From Spirogloea muscicola (lineage: Eukaryota; Streptophyta; Zygnematophyceae; Spirogloeales; Spirogloeaceae), in NCBI GenBank assembly GCA_009602725.1, contig WELB01000182.1:65892-79196 (forward strand): a DNA stretch of 13,305 nucleotides, read 5' to 3'. Under the pieces are notes generated by a model. That model had not been told where the DNA came from. It did not search any database and saw only the letters and a list, made by a program, of their open reading frames with translations. Each line of letters begins with the position of its first letter. Within the stretch, counting starts at the first letter, position 1. Shown here one piece after another: positions 7,338 through 13,305 of this stretch. The position numbers and the translations under genes are program-made.

Positions 7338-7545
7338 GGCTGTGTGATTAGCCAGCCTACAATGGAAAGAACAGCTTACAAATATAAGGCAATGGCTTTC
7401 AGATGCCAGCCCTACGGAATATGCCACAGGGGAAAGTAAGGTCCTCCGAAGAGTATAAGCTCATCCAGGGAGCGAGGCTGCAAAGGGCCAGCCCAGTGAA
7501 AGGGCTGTTTAGTAAGGGATGTGAAAGGGCTGTGAAAGGCCGGAT
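7338..7545 (-). repeat. Array of minus-oriented family-1 tail hairpins
   Basis: Four tail-like hairpins occur in the same orientation: 7338-7357 (ggctgtgtgattagccagcc), 7394-7412, 7476-7493 and 7527-7542. Flanking pieces such as 'aagaacagctta' and 'agtgaaagggctgttt' are shared in part. Spacing is irregular (56, 82 and 51 bp), so this is a cluster of diverged copies rather than a clean tandem array. Confidence 0.6.
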
Positions 7546-7719
7546 ATGTTTTTCTGGATGTATCAGAAGGAGGCTGGGACCGCAGTGACCATAGTGACCC
7601 AAGTAGAGGTCCATCTTGCCTGATCGATCAGCGATTGGCTGTTTACCTGCGTGCTATCTCCTTTCTGTCTCTTCAGGACCTCGTCACGCTTTCCGTGGAC
7701 CGACCCTTCATATCCACAC
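7546..7719. other. Spacer without recognised feature
   Basis: I see no gene or repeat. The 3' end of the long LINE begins at about 7720-7735. Confidence 0.5.
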
Positions 7720-7748
7720 ATAAAGAAGGTGCTCGCCCATTGAGAAGA

Positions 7749-7768
7749 GGGGCTGGCAAAGCCAACCC
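7749..7768 (-). promoter_or_regulatory. 3' terminal hairpin of the long family-1 element
   Basis: On the minus strand GGGTTGGC pairs with GCCAGCCC around a TTT loop (8 bp, one G-U wobble). Copies C (11399-11418) and E (12617-12635) have GGGCTGG/CCAGCCC at the same place. The position 3' of the ORF and its conservation suggest that it is the RNA structure recognised by the reverse transcriptase. Confidence 0.65.
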
Positions 7769-7866
7769 AAAAAGAATGGACAATGTTCAAAGCCAAAGAA
7801 AGAGGTGCTGAAAAAGGACTACACTACAAAGTGCAAGATGGTGCAGAGGGAGATGCAGATGGCTGC

Positions 7867-10500
7867 TCAGTATCCACGTGTGAGCAACAGCAGATCAGAG
7901 TAACTCGGAGCAGGAGAAGCGGCACTTTGCCGAGACCCGGAAGCAGCAGCCATAGCACGGCCAGCCCGCGCGTGGACCGCATGAGCCAAAGAGCGCTGCA
8001 GCGAGACCGCCAGCCTCATCCGAAAGACCTGCGAGAGGGAGCCGGCAGCATTGAAGCCTGGCGAACCCTGCCGCCGCTCGATGGCCTCCCGGGCAAGCCG
8101 CTGGAGGAGATCCAACCAGCCACTGCCAAATGCCCCGTGTACGTCAATGGCCAGTGCCGCGAAGGCATCGCCTGGAGGGTGGTCAGAGTACTTGCGCTCC
8201 TTACTCCGAGCCGCCAGAGCGACCGCGTGCCCGACGAGCGTCGCGGACCTCGCGGGGTTGGCCGAATCAACGCAATCGGCAGTTACCACATCAGCGATGA
8301 TGCGCGGACCTCCTCCGGGCGGGATGGCAACGAGGTCCGCGCGGCGGGTGTGAAGCTGTCCATCCGCGCCCCGCAGGATGGGCATTATCGTGGAGTTCTC
8401 CACTGCCACCTTGTAGCCGGCCTCCAGGAACACACCCTGCATGGCGTCTCGCAGGAGGTCGTGCGAACCTGTCCGCTCGCCCCCGTGTGCACAGCGGAGC
8501 ATGTGGGCCGCCAACGCCGCAGGGTCATCGTGGCGGGCACCGCACTCGCACTGTTGGACCCCGATGAGGCAGGGAGGGAGGAGGCCGAGGAGCCGGTGGG
8601 CCGCCGTCCTGAATACCGCGTCTGGAATAGTCAGCGCCGCGTAGATGGGGAGTGCTGCTAGCCACGCCGCCGCCCCAGGGGAGGAGGCGGAGAGGAGCCG
8701 GGCGCGCCCTCGGGTGTCGTGCGGCGGAAGGAGCTCCACCAACTGGTCGTAGGCCGCTTTGTCCACCAGCGCAGTGTAGCGGGCCTGGGCCCGCAGGTCG
8801 GGGGTGTGCGCAAGGTGGATGAACGGGACGACCTGCTTCGACATGTCGGGGTGGGCCGCCAGGAGCGCGTCGCGGGCAGCGCGGAGAGCAGCCTGGAAAG
8901 GCAACGAGCCGCTCTCCACTTCAGCTACCACCCGCTCCATGGTGCGGATGCCGTGCGCTTGGAACCGCCGGCTGATGGGTGCGGCGACCTGGGCCCAGCT
9001 GCCCAGGTAGGCGGCCTCGCAAACGCGGGCGACTGGGCGGCAGCCCAGACCGCCACGACTGACAGGCAGGCTGGCCTGGAGCATCGCGGCTGGTGTGGTG
9101 AGGAAGCCGGGGTGTTGCAGGAGAGAGGCCGCGCTCGCCAGAACGCCGGAGTCAAAAGCCGCGTACGCCGCCTTCACCGCCGGGGAGGGAGGGAGGACGC
9201 GGGCCAGGTAGTGCGGACGGTGGGCAATGCACCTGGTCAGCATGGCGGTCGCCAGCTGCATGTCTTGCAGCATGTGGAGGCGGTCCGCCGGCCGGAGGTG
9301 CTCCTGCAGTCGAGCCTGGAGCTGCTCCACCACAAAGGCTGGGGAGCCTATGGGGGCGCCGAGGAGGATGAAGCCCCCAGCTGGTGTCTGACAGCCCGAG
9401 GGCAGGCGCAGGAGGGCTGGCAGGCCCTGGGGAGACCAAGCGCTGCACTTGGCTGCGCGGATGCCCAAGCCGATCGCGCCCAGCTGCACTTTGAAGGTGT
9501 CAAAGGCTGCCACGACGTCCTCTGGCGGCCCCACCAGCGTTGTATCGTCGGCGTACGTGGGGGCGTGGACGCCCGGGTGAGCCGCGACCGTGGCCAGCAG
9601 TGCACGGTTGTGAGCCAGTGCGTAGTAGAGGCCAGCCAGCGGATCTCCTTGGCGTGCGCCCGTGGAGGAAAGGAGGACTTCCACCGCCCCATGCCCTGTC
9701 CGCCACAGCAGGTCGCTTGGCTGACCATATCCCAGCCTGAAGAAGGGGAGGAGGCTGGGGAAGGCCGCCCTCAGCTCCTCAGCGATGACATCCCGGTCTG
9801 CGCTGTTAAACGCATTCTGGACATCTACTGCCAAGGCCATCCACCCGGGGTTCAAGTCCAAGGCGGCCCTTACGCCATGCACGACCACCTCGCCGCCGCT
9901 CCGCAGCCCCGCACCGAATTGGTGGGGCGCCAGGTGTTCCTGGGCCAGCCCCGCGTGCTGTTGCCATAGCGCGCGCCCCACCAGGCGGTGGAGCACTTCG
10001 CCAACGGCAATGGGCCTGACCCCCCCATTGGCCTTGCTGAGGGCCAGCAGCGTGCTGGTGCAGATGACGTCGCGGATGCTGGCCGGGACCTGGTCGCGAG
10101 CAAGGAGCTGGCACACCTGGTGAAGCGACTGAAGGTCACTTGATTCTCCCTCCAGGAAGAGTTCGCGGAGATGCTCGGTGAGCATGTGTGACGGACCTCC
10201 AGCGTCTGCGCGGCGGCTGCTCTGCAAAGCCTGTCGAAGAGCGTCGGCGTCGAGGGCCACCTCCTCCGGCGGGGCGAAGGTGGCCAGCCACGGAGGCAGG
10301 GGGGAGCGGGCCTCAGGGTGCAGGGACTCCCGGGCCGCCCGTGTTGCTGCGTTGGTTGGCGCCAGCACCGAGTCGTCCAGGGCCTGGACCGCCCTGGACA
10401 ACTCGCCCGCATGACCGAAGCGCAATGCCCGGCGGACGTTGGCGGCCCTGTCGGGCGGTGCCCGCTCATCACCTCGGTTTGCAGCCAAGGCTGTGTGATT
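7867..10500 (-). CDS. Reverse transcriptase with C-terminal zinc knuckle and restriction-like endonuclease
   Basis: The frame is open from 10500 (in-frame stop at 10501-10503) to TGA at 7867-7869. Counting 873 residues from the TTG at 10488, RT motifs appear in order: RPIAVGEVL (158-166), motif A VDVQNAF with D222, motif B ARQGDPL (278-284), motif C YADD (312-315), motif D GLGIRAAKC with K347, and LLGAPIG (375-381). The zinc knuckle is C647, C649, H662 and C666. The RLE core follows with E697, RRADLV (D718), IIADVV (D733) and KERKYSD (763-769). The C-terminus is LLLLTRGY. Proteins of this type nick target DNA and reverse-transcribe their own RNA in the nucleus. All catalytic residues look intact. 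There is no ATG at the TTG, and N-terminal DNA-binding fingers are absent, so the true N-terminus is likely lost. The clean frame suggests a young insertion. Confidence 0.92.
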   Translation of the reverse strand, partial: NHTALAANRGDERAPPDRAANVRRALRFGHAGELSRAVQALDDSVLAPTNAATRAARESLHPEARSPLPPWLATFAPPEEVALDADALRQALQSSRRADAGGPSHMLTEHLRELFLEGESSDLQSLHQVCQLLARDQVPASIRDVICTSTLLALSKANGGVRPIAVGEVLHRLVGRALWQQHAGLAQEHLAPHQFGAGLRSGGEVVVHGVRAALDLNPGWMALAVDVQNAFNSADRDVIAEELRAAFPSLLPFFRLGYGQPSDLLWRTGHGAVEVLLSSTGARQGDPLAGLYYALAHNRALLATVAAHPGVHAPTYADDTTLVGPPEDVVAAFDTFKVQLGAIGLGIRAAKCSAWSPQGLPALLRLPSGCQTPAGGFILLGAPIGSPAFVVEQLQARLQEHLRPADRLHMLQDMQLATAMLTRCIAHRPHYLARVLPPSPAVKAAYAAFDSGVLASAASLLQHPGFLTTPAAMLQASLPVSRGGLGCRPVARVCEAAYLGSWAQVAAPISRRFQAHGIRTMERVVAEVESGSLPFQAALRAARDALLAAHPDMSKQVVPFIHLAHTPDLRAQARYTALVDKAAYDQLVELLPPHDTRGRARLLSASSPGAAAWLAALPIYAALTIPDAVFRTAAHRLLGLLPPCLIGVQQCECGARHDDPAALAAHMLRCAHGGERTGSHDLLRDAMQGVFLEAGYKVAVENSTIMPILRGADGQLHTRRADLVAIPPGGGPRIIADVVTADCVDSANPARSATLVGHAVALAARSKERKYSDHPPGDAFAALAIDVHGAFGSGWLDLLQRLAREAIERRQGSPGFNAAGSLSQVFRMRLAVSLQRSLAHAVHARAGRAMAAASGSRQSAASPAPSYSDLLLLTRGY

Positions 10501-10514
10501 TTAGCGCCCTTCTT

Positions 10515-10612
10515 TCAGCCCTTTGGACCTTGGTCCAATTTTTCTGGGCTTTGCAGACCCTCGCCCCCTCCCGGTTTTATTCATTTTCTTTGGGCTGGCT
10601 TCTCACAGCCGT
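10515..10612 (+). repeat. Two family-1 tails, one degraded
   Basis: Bases 10515-10560 read 'tttcagccctttggaccttggtccaatttttctgggctttgcag', a degraded tail. A second tail at 10575-10610 ends in GGGCTGGCTTCTCACAGCC (10592-10610). They abut the truncated 5' side of the long LINE. Confidence 0.65.
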
Positions 10613-10650
10613 CAATCTGACTTGTGGCTGCTAACTAGATGTCACCAAGT
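10613..10650 (+). pseudogene. Tiny family-1 C-terminal remnant
   Basis: Right after the tail hairpin, bases 10615-10641 encode SDLWLLTRC. This matches the last residues (SDLxLLTRGY) of the family-1 protein, and the stop codon is replaced. It is too short to be more than a relic, but the match includes the conserved terminal motif. Confidence 0.5.
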
Positions 10651-10745
10651 GACAATCCTTTGTGGTACTTGCTTACTTCTGCTCTTTCCGGGCTGCCTCG
10701 AGGGCTTGGCCACGCTGCCGCAAAGAAGAAGAAGTGGCACTCCCA
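10651..10745. other. Spacer without recognised feature
   Basis: No repeat or coding match was recognised in this short stretch. Confidence 0.4.
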
Positions 10746-10808
10746 ATGGGGGCAAGGGCTGCGAAAAGCCAGCCCAAAAAGAATTCACAAAGGTTCAGAG
10801 GGGCCTAA
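10746..10808 (-). repeat. Family-1 tail, minus orientation
   Basis: On the minus strand the order is aggcccctctgaacctttgtg, aattctttttGGGCTGGCTT, TTCGCAGCCC, then 'ttgcccccattggg'. The hairpin lies at 10756-10775. It directly precedes plus-strand LINE coding fragments. Confidence 0.7.
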
Positions 10809-10814
10809 GAGCGG

Positions 10815-10925
10815 TGAGCAGCTACAAGGCAAAGGCCGCTCGCAGCAAGGCGGCCAAACACTGACCATCCGGCTGGAGACGAGTTTGTGCCCCTGGCCGG
10901 GGACGTGCACGGGGCTCTCGTGCCC
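10815..10925 (+). pseudogene. Family-1 RLE-domain fragment, frameshifted
   Basis: Bases 10820-10862 encode KAKAARSKAAKH, and after a one-base shift 10863-10925 encode DHPAGDEFVPLAGDVHGAL. Together they match residues 756-788 of the long ORF (ALAARSKERKYSDHPPGDAFAALAIDVHGAFG). The next fragment (10940 on) repeats the same protein region, so this is a partial duplicate or a separate insertion joined to it. Confidence 0.65.
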
Positions 10926-10939
10926 AAGGTTGGGCCTGC

Positions 10940-11310
10940 GCCACTCTGGCTAAAGAGCTCAAGTACGCCAACCATCCGCGGGAAGACGAGTTCTTCCCGT
11001 TGCGATTGACACCTATGGGGTCTATAAAAAATATGGGGCGCTGGGCGCTCGGTGGCTCGAGCTGCTCACCCAGCTCGCCGGCCACACCATCGCCCGTCGC
11101 TTCCATGGGGAGCCGGTAGACTTACCTGCAGCCGGGTCGCTGGTGCAAGTGTATCGTATGCGCCTGGCCGTCTCGCTGCAGAGGTCTATGGCCCGCGCGC
11201 TGCACCTTCGTGCCGGCAGAGCCCTCGCTGCTGCCTCTGGCTCCGGCCAGGGGACCCACTTCCACGAGCCTAGCATCTCTGATCTGCGGCTGCTTAGCAG
11301 GGGTTACTGA
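10940..11310 (+). pseudogene. Family-1 LINE C-terminal fragment, copy C
   Basis: Bases 10946-11000 encode LAKELKYANHPREDEFFP, and after a small frameshift near 11000 the frame runs cleanly to TGA at 11308-11310. The translation continues AIDTYGVYKKYGARWLELL, then the AAGSLVQVYRMRLAVSLQRS tail segment, RALHLRAGRALAAASGSGQG and SDLRLLSRGY. It corresponds to residues 757-873 of the long ORF. RT, zinc knuckle and most RLE residues are missing, so it is inactive. Copies E and F are nearly identical to it at the DNA level, and all three share a 3' UTR type, which indicates one subfamily. Confidence 0.82.
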
Positions 11311-11447
11311 GTGATTCGTAGCTGCTTTGTTTCTGTGTGTGCTTGTTTTTCTTAGCGCTTCCCCTGGCCCCCCTCTCGTACTCGGTTCATTCATTTTTGG
11401 GCTGGCTTTTCCAGCCCCTATCCTCAATGGGCGAACACTTCCTTCTC
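11311..11447 (+). repeat. Copy C 3' UTR with terminal hairpin
   Basis: The stretch 'gtgattcgtagctgcttt...cttagcgcttcccctggccc' followed by GGGCTGGCTTTTCCAGCCCC (11399-11418) and 'tatcctcaatgggcgaacacttcct' is repeated after copy E (12542-12660). It defines the family-1 3' UTR of about 135 bp, without poly-A. Confidence 0.75.
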
Positions 11448-11449
11448 GG

Positions 11450-11710
11450 ATTCCCAGTGGCTCGATTTGCTGGCCAGGCTCCGCGGCGCGCTGTGTCCCG
11501 CAAGCGTGGTGAGCCGGCTGAGTTCAACACCGCTGGCTCGCGGGCTCAGGTATGTCGCATGCGATTGTCCGTCTCCCTTCAGCGGTACATGGACCACGCC
11601 TTGCATCTGCGTGCTGGCCGTGCTCTCGCTGCGGCCTCCGGCTTTCGTCAGGGAAATTGTTTCCGGCAGCTAGTCTGTCGGATTTGAGGCTCCTCACTCG
11701 TAACTACTGA
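11450..11710 (+). pseudogene. Family-1 LINE C-terminal fragment, copy D2 (two frameshifts)
   Basis: Bases 11457-11480 encode QWLDLLARL in one frame. After a shift near 11490 the frame 11496-11665 encodes RKRGEPAEFNTAGSRAQVCR, MRLSVSLQRY and DHALHLRAGRALAAASGFRQ. A second shift leads to SLSDLRLLTRNY and TGA at 11708-11710. The region matches about residues 789-873 of the long ORF. It begins directly at the end of the copy C tail, so the two copies are head-to-tail neighbours. It is an inactive, older copy. Confidence 0.78.
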
Positions 11711-11849
11711 GTGGTCCATCCTCCCCCGTTCCGACATAGCATCTCAAGCCCCTTCGCAGCTGCTTAGCGTTTTAGGCCCCTCCGTCATTTGGCCCCTTCG
11801 AACCTTTCAGTTCTTTTCAGACTTGCATCTCCTGACTAGAGGTTACTGA
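11711..11849 (+). pseudogene. Family-1 3' UTR pieces and ten-residue C-terminal remnant
   Basis: After copy D2 there are tail-like pieces 'ggcccctccgtcatttggccccttcgaacctttcag'. Bases 11817-11849 then encode exactly SDLHLLTRGY and a stop. This isolated last exon-like piece is preceded by a tail fragment, as at 10592-10641. The downstream UTR leads to the hairpin at 11920-11937. Confidence 0.6.
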
Positions 11850-11892
11850 GCGTTTTCTGGCTGATGTCTTAGTCCTAGTCCTTCGCACTGCG

Positions 11893-12033
11893 GCTCCTTC
11901 AGACCCTGTCCATTCCTTTGGGCTGGCCTTTCCCAGCAACCCATTTCATTTCATGCGCCCCGCGCGCCTTCTCTTCTCAGCCACCAGTCAAACTGGCCGC
12001 GCTTTCTTCTTTTCGGGCTGGCTTTTCACAGCT
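11893..12033 (+). repeat. Two family-1 tails in a row
   Basis: The first reads ctccttcagaccctgtccat, tcc, then gggctggcctttcccagc (11920-11937). The second includes the 29-bp related block (11979-12007) and GGGCTGGCTTTTCACAGC (12015-12032). Copy E coding sequence starts at the CTGCAG where the second hairpin ends. Confidence 0.65.
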
Positions 12034-12106
12034 GCAGAGGTCTATGGCCCGGGCGATGCACCTTCGTGCCGGCAGAGCCCCCGCTGCTGCCTCTGGCTCT
12101 GGCCAG
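12033..12106 (+). pseudogene. Family-1 LINE C-terminal fragment, copy E, first part
   Basis: This piece encodes LQRSMARAMHLRAGRAPAAA and SGSGQ, nearly identical to copy C. It stops at GGCCAG, where an inverted family-2 copy intervenes. The remainder of copy E resumes in register at 12482-12483 with GTHFNEPSIS. The 5' side begins inside a tail hairpin, so it lacks everything upstream. Confidence 0.8.
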
Positions 12107-12107
12107 G

Positions 12108-12476
12108 AAAAGATCGTGTATTAGAAAGAAATGTAGGCCAAACGGCCAGGTACAAAGGCAAGCACATCTAAAAATCTTCATAACCTACAGCAGATTGACC
12201 CGCTCAATAACCACGGGTCAAAACATAAAGGTCACTACTCGATGCATGAATACTAGATGCCAGGAACGGAGCCCTTCTGCCACCTACTAGAGCTCGCCCA
12301 GCTTTCTGGTGCAAGGCACTAGCCTGAGCACGCTGCAAACAGGCCGAAACTCGACGTCGCAAGAGCGACAGATATGCAGCTGGCAAGCCCATCTCAGCCG
12401 GAAACACATCTGCGCGTCGAGTGTAGCCTAGATTGGCAATGTTTTGAAGCAGAGTGTGGAAGCGAGGACCCAGACA
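12108..12476 (-). mobile_element. Inverted family-2 LINE copy nested in copy E
   Basis: The 369 bp are the reverse complement of 2309-2675 with few differences. GCCAGG flanks them on both sides (12102-12107 and 12477-12482), and one GCCAGG is present at the empty site in copy C (11248-11253). On the minus strand the frame is open from the junction to TGA at 12204-12206, and encodes CLGPRFHTLLQNIANLGY through SDLYVLTRGY. Only the end of the RLE region and the C-terminal tail are present, so it is a 5'-truncated dead copy. The 3' end reads 'aatacacgatctttt'. Confidence 0.88.
12195..12221 (-). promoter_or_regulatory. Family-2 stop-codon stem-loop, inverted copy
   Basis: TTGACCCG/CGGGTCAA with the 11-base loop containing the stop codon, identical to 2561-2587. 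Confidence 0.7.
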
Positions 12477-12482
12477 GCCAGG

Positions 12483-12541
12483 GGACCCACTTCAACGAGC
12501 CTAGCATCTCTGACCTGCGGCTGCTTAGCAGAGGTTACTGA
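12483..12541 (+). pseudogene. Family-1 LINE C-terminal fragment, copy E, second part
   Basis: Bases 12482-12541 encode GTHFNEPSISDLRLLSRGY and a TGA at 12539-12541, directly comparable with the end of copy C. Together with 12033-12106 it forms one copy split by the inverted family-2 insertion. Confidence 0.82.
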
Positions 12542-12689
12542 GTGTTTCGTAGCTGCTTAATTTCTATTTCTTAGCGCTTCCCCTGGCCTCCTTCTCGTAC
12601 TCTGTTCATGCTTTTCGGGCTGGTTTTCCAGCCCCTATTCTCAATGGGCGAGCACTTTCTCTTTTCACAGCCCTTGCCCCCATTGAAGG
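12542..12689 (+). repeat. Copy E 3' UTR and second partial tail
   Basis: The sequence parallels 11311-11440 and includes GGGCTGGTTTTCCAGCCCC (12617-12635) and 'attctcaatgggcgagcacttt'. A second half-tail 'cttttcacagcccttgcccccattg' (12661-12685) follows. Confidence 0.75.
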
Positions 12690-12760
12690 AAAATATCGTG
12701 TATTTTGAAACAATTGAAGGCCAATATGGCCAAGTACGAAAGCAAGCACATCTAATGACG
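12690..12760 (-). mobile_element. Family-2 3' UTR fragment
   Basis: On the minus strand 'tagatgtgcttgctttcgta', 'cttggccatattggccttca' and 'aaatacacgatatttt' match the family-2 3' UTR (2610-2672). The upstream part is missing or diverged. The 3' boundary lies in a family-1 half-tail, as for the other family-2 copies. Confidence 0.65.
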
Positions 12761-12820
12761 TAGCAGCTAGCAACTAGCAGCTCCTGGAGCTGCTAGAAGA
12801 TAGTGCAGCCAAATTGACTG

Positions 12821-13106
12821 ATAGAGGAGTGGGGCAGCAGCAGTGGCAGGAGGAATGGAGGGTGGGGGGAAAGAGGGCCGGAAGTGCCAAGTGCGGCGTT
12901 GTCGACCTGTCCTGCTGGAGCTGCTAGAGGAGTGGGGCAGCAGTAGTAGCAGGAGGGCTGGCAGGGGGGGGAAGGAGAGCCGATAGTGCCGATGAGGGCA
13001 TTGACGACCTGGCCTGGCAGCAGTAGCAGGAGGAGGGATGGCGGGGGTGGGGAATGGAGGGCCGGCTGCTAGAGGAGTGAGACAGCAGCAGTGGCAGGAG
13101 GAATGG
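12821..13106 (+). repeat. Degenerate GA/GC-rich minisatellite, unit about 103 bp
   Basis: The motif AGAGGAGTGGGGCAGCAG begins at 12823 and 12926, a period of 103. A diverged form occurs at 13071 (agaggagtgagacagcag). Each is followed by 'aggagg..tgg..gggg' and, in the first two, 'ccg..agtgcc...gacctg.cctg'. A partial unit lies at about 13017-13066. Minus-strand frames through it encode Ser/Pro-rich low complexity only. It ends at the 5' boundary of copy F. Confidence 0.75.
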
Positions 13107-13112
13107 ACATCC

Positions 13113-13305
13113 ATGGGGCACTGGGCGCTCGGTGGCTTGAGCTACTTAACCAGCTCGCCCGCCACGCAATCGCCCGTCGCTTCCATGGTGAACCGGTAGA
13201 CTTTCCTGCAGCCGGGTCGCTGGCGCAAGTGTATCGCATGCGCTTGGCCGTCTCGCTGCAGAGGTCCATGGCCCGTGCGCTGCACCTTCGTGCCGGGAGA
13301 GCCCT
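13113..13305 (+). pseudogene. Family-1 LINE C-terminal fragment, copy F, cut by window end
   Basis: From the ATGGGGC at 13113 the sequence is nearly identical to copy C from 11033 on. It encodes GALGARWLELL-like residues, then LPAAGSL/FPAAGSLAQVYRMRLAV and RALHLRAGRA up to the window edge. The upstream part of the domain is missing, and the copy starts abruptly next to a minisatellite, so it is 5'-truncated. Whether the 3' end is complete cannot be seen. Confidence 0.8.

Larger units (their letters stand above)
7725..10500 (-). mobile_element. Family-1 RLE-type non-LTR retrotransposon, long copy
   Basis: The element runs on the minus strand from about 10500 to about 7725. It holds one uninterrupted RT-RLE ORF and a 3' UTR of about 130-140 bp. 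The UTR contains 'tttgaacattgtccattc', the hairpin at 7749-7768 and 'tctcaatgggcgagcacctt', and has no poly-A. The same tail order follows copies C and E, which shows it is the true family-1 3' end. The 5' side stops abruptly at a family-1 tail-like sequence (10515 onward), and no N-terminal zinc-finger region is present, so the copy is probably 5'-truncated. I could not find a convincing target-site duplication. Confidence 0.85.

Noticed and set aside
7338-7545. CRISPR-like or regular hairpin array
   Set aside because: The repeats are diverged and the spacing is irregular. They match dispersed retrotransposon tails, and the sequence is eukaryotic in character.
7783-8661. 292-codon plus-strand open frame
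   Set aside because: It is antisense to the RLE and zinc-knuckle coding region; no motif is recognisable.
8719-9969. 416-codon plus-strand open frame
   Set aside because: It lies fully antisense to the RT-RLE ORF, shows no domain, and follows from the high GC and codon bias of the minus strand.
9870-10472. 200-codon minus-strand frame within the LINE
   Set aside because: It is a shadow in another frame of the same strand; the true frame carries the RT motifs.
7725-10500. LTR retrotransposon
   Set aside because: No integrase, protease, RNase H order or terminal repeats are seen. The zinc knuckle plus RLE downstream of RT is the non-LTR arrangement.

Overview
The window reads as a gene-poor, repeat-rich piece of a eukaryotic nuclear genome. 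A unicellular alga, probably a GC-rich green alga, fits best, but a dinoflagellate or another protist is not excluded. No rRNA, tRNA, operon structure, CRISPR or bacterial gene was recognised. Almost everything identifiable belongs to non-LTR retrotransposons (LINEs) of the early-branching kind that carry a C-terminal CCHC zinc knuckle and a restriction-like endonuclease (RLE), rather than an AP endonuclease.

Two families can be separated. Family 1 is represented by one long uninterrupted reverse transcriptase-RLE ORF (7867-10500, minus) and by many 5'-truncated ends on the plus strand: A 1386-1590, B 1696-1868, C 10940-11310, D2 11450-11710, E 12033-12106 plus 12483-12541, F from 13113 to the window end, and tiny remnants near 10614 and 11817. 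Its 3' UTR ends in a short conserved hairpin of the type GGGCTGG-loop-CCAGCCC. Dozens of solitary copies of this tail lie in both orientations between about 1045 and 7770 and again at 10515-12680. Family 2 is represented by an in-frame RLE-domain copy at 1885-2675, an inverted near-identical copy at 12108-12476, a 116-bp end at 1234-1349, a decayed copy at 5505-5700 and a minus-strand tail near 12690-12755. Its mRNA would carry an 8-9 bp perfect stem-loop that encloses the stop codon.

The two families are nested. Three family-2 copies sit inside family-1 sequence, each flanked by a short direct repeat (10, 6 and 7 bp) that looks like a target-site duplication. This allows the family-2 3' end (about ATACACGAAATTTT, no poly-A) to be located.

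Layout: 1-700 is GC-rich with a GCC/AAK repeat and a doubtful partial ORF. Bases 700-1045 hold nothing recognised. Bases 1045-4160 are retrotransposon ends and tails. Bases 4160-7000 are mostly unassigned, with the decayed family-2 copy and small tandem duplications. Bases 7008-7770 hold a tail palindrome and a minus-strand tail array. Bases 7720-10500 are the long LINE. Bases 10500-12760 are a mosaic of LINE ends. Bases 12821-13106 are a minisatellite, and 13113-13305 is another LINE end that runs out of the window. No host gene is confidently identified.
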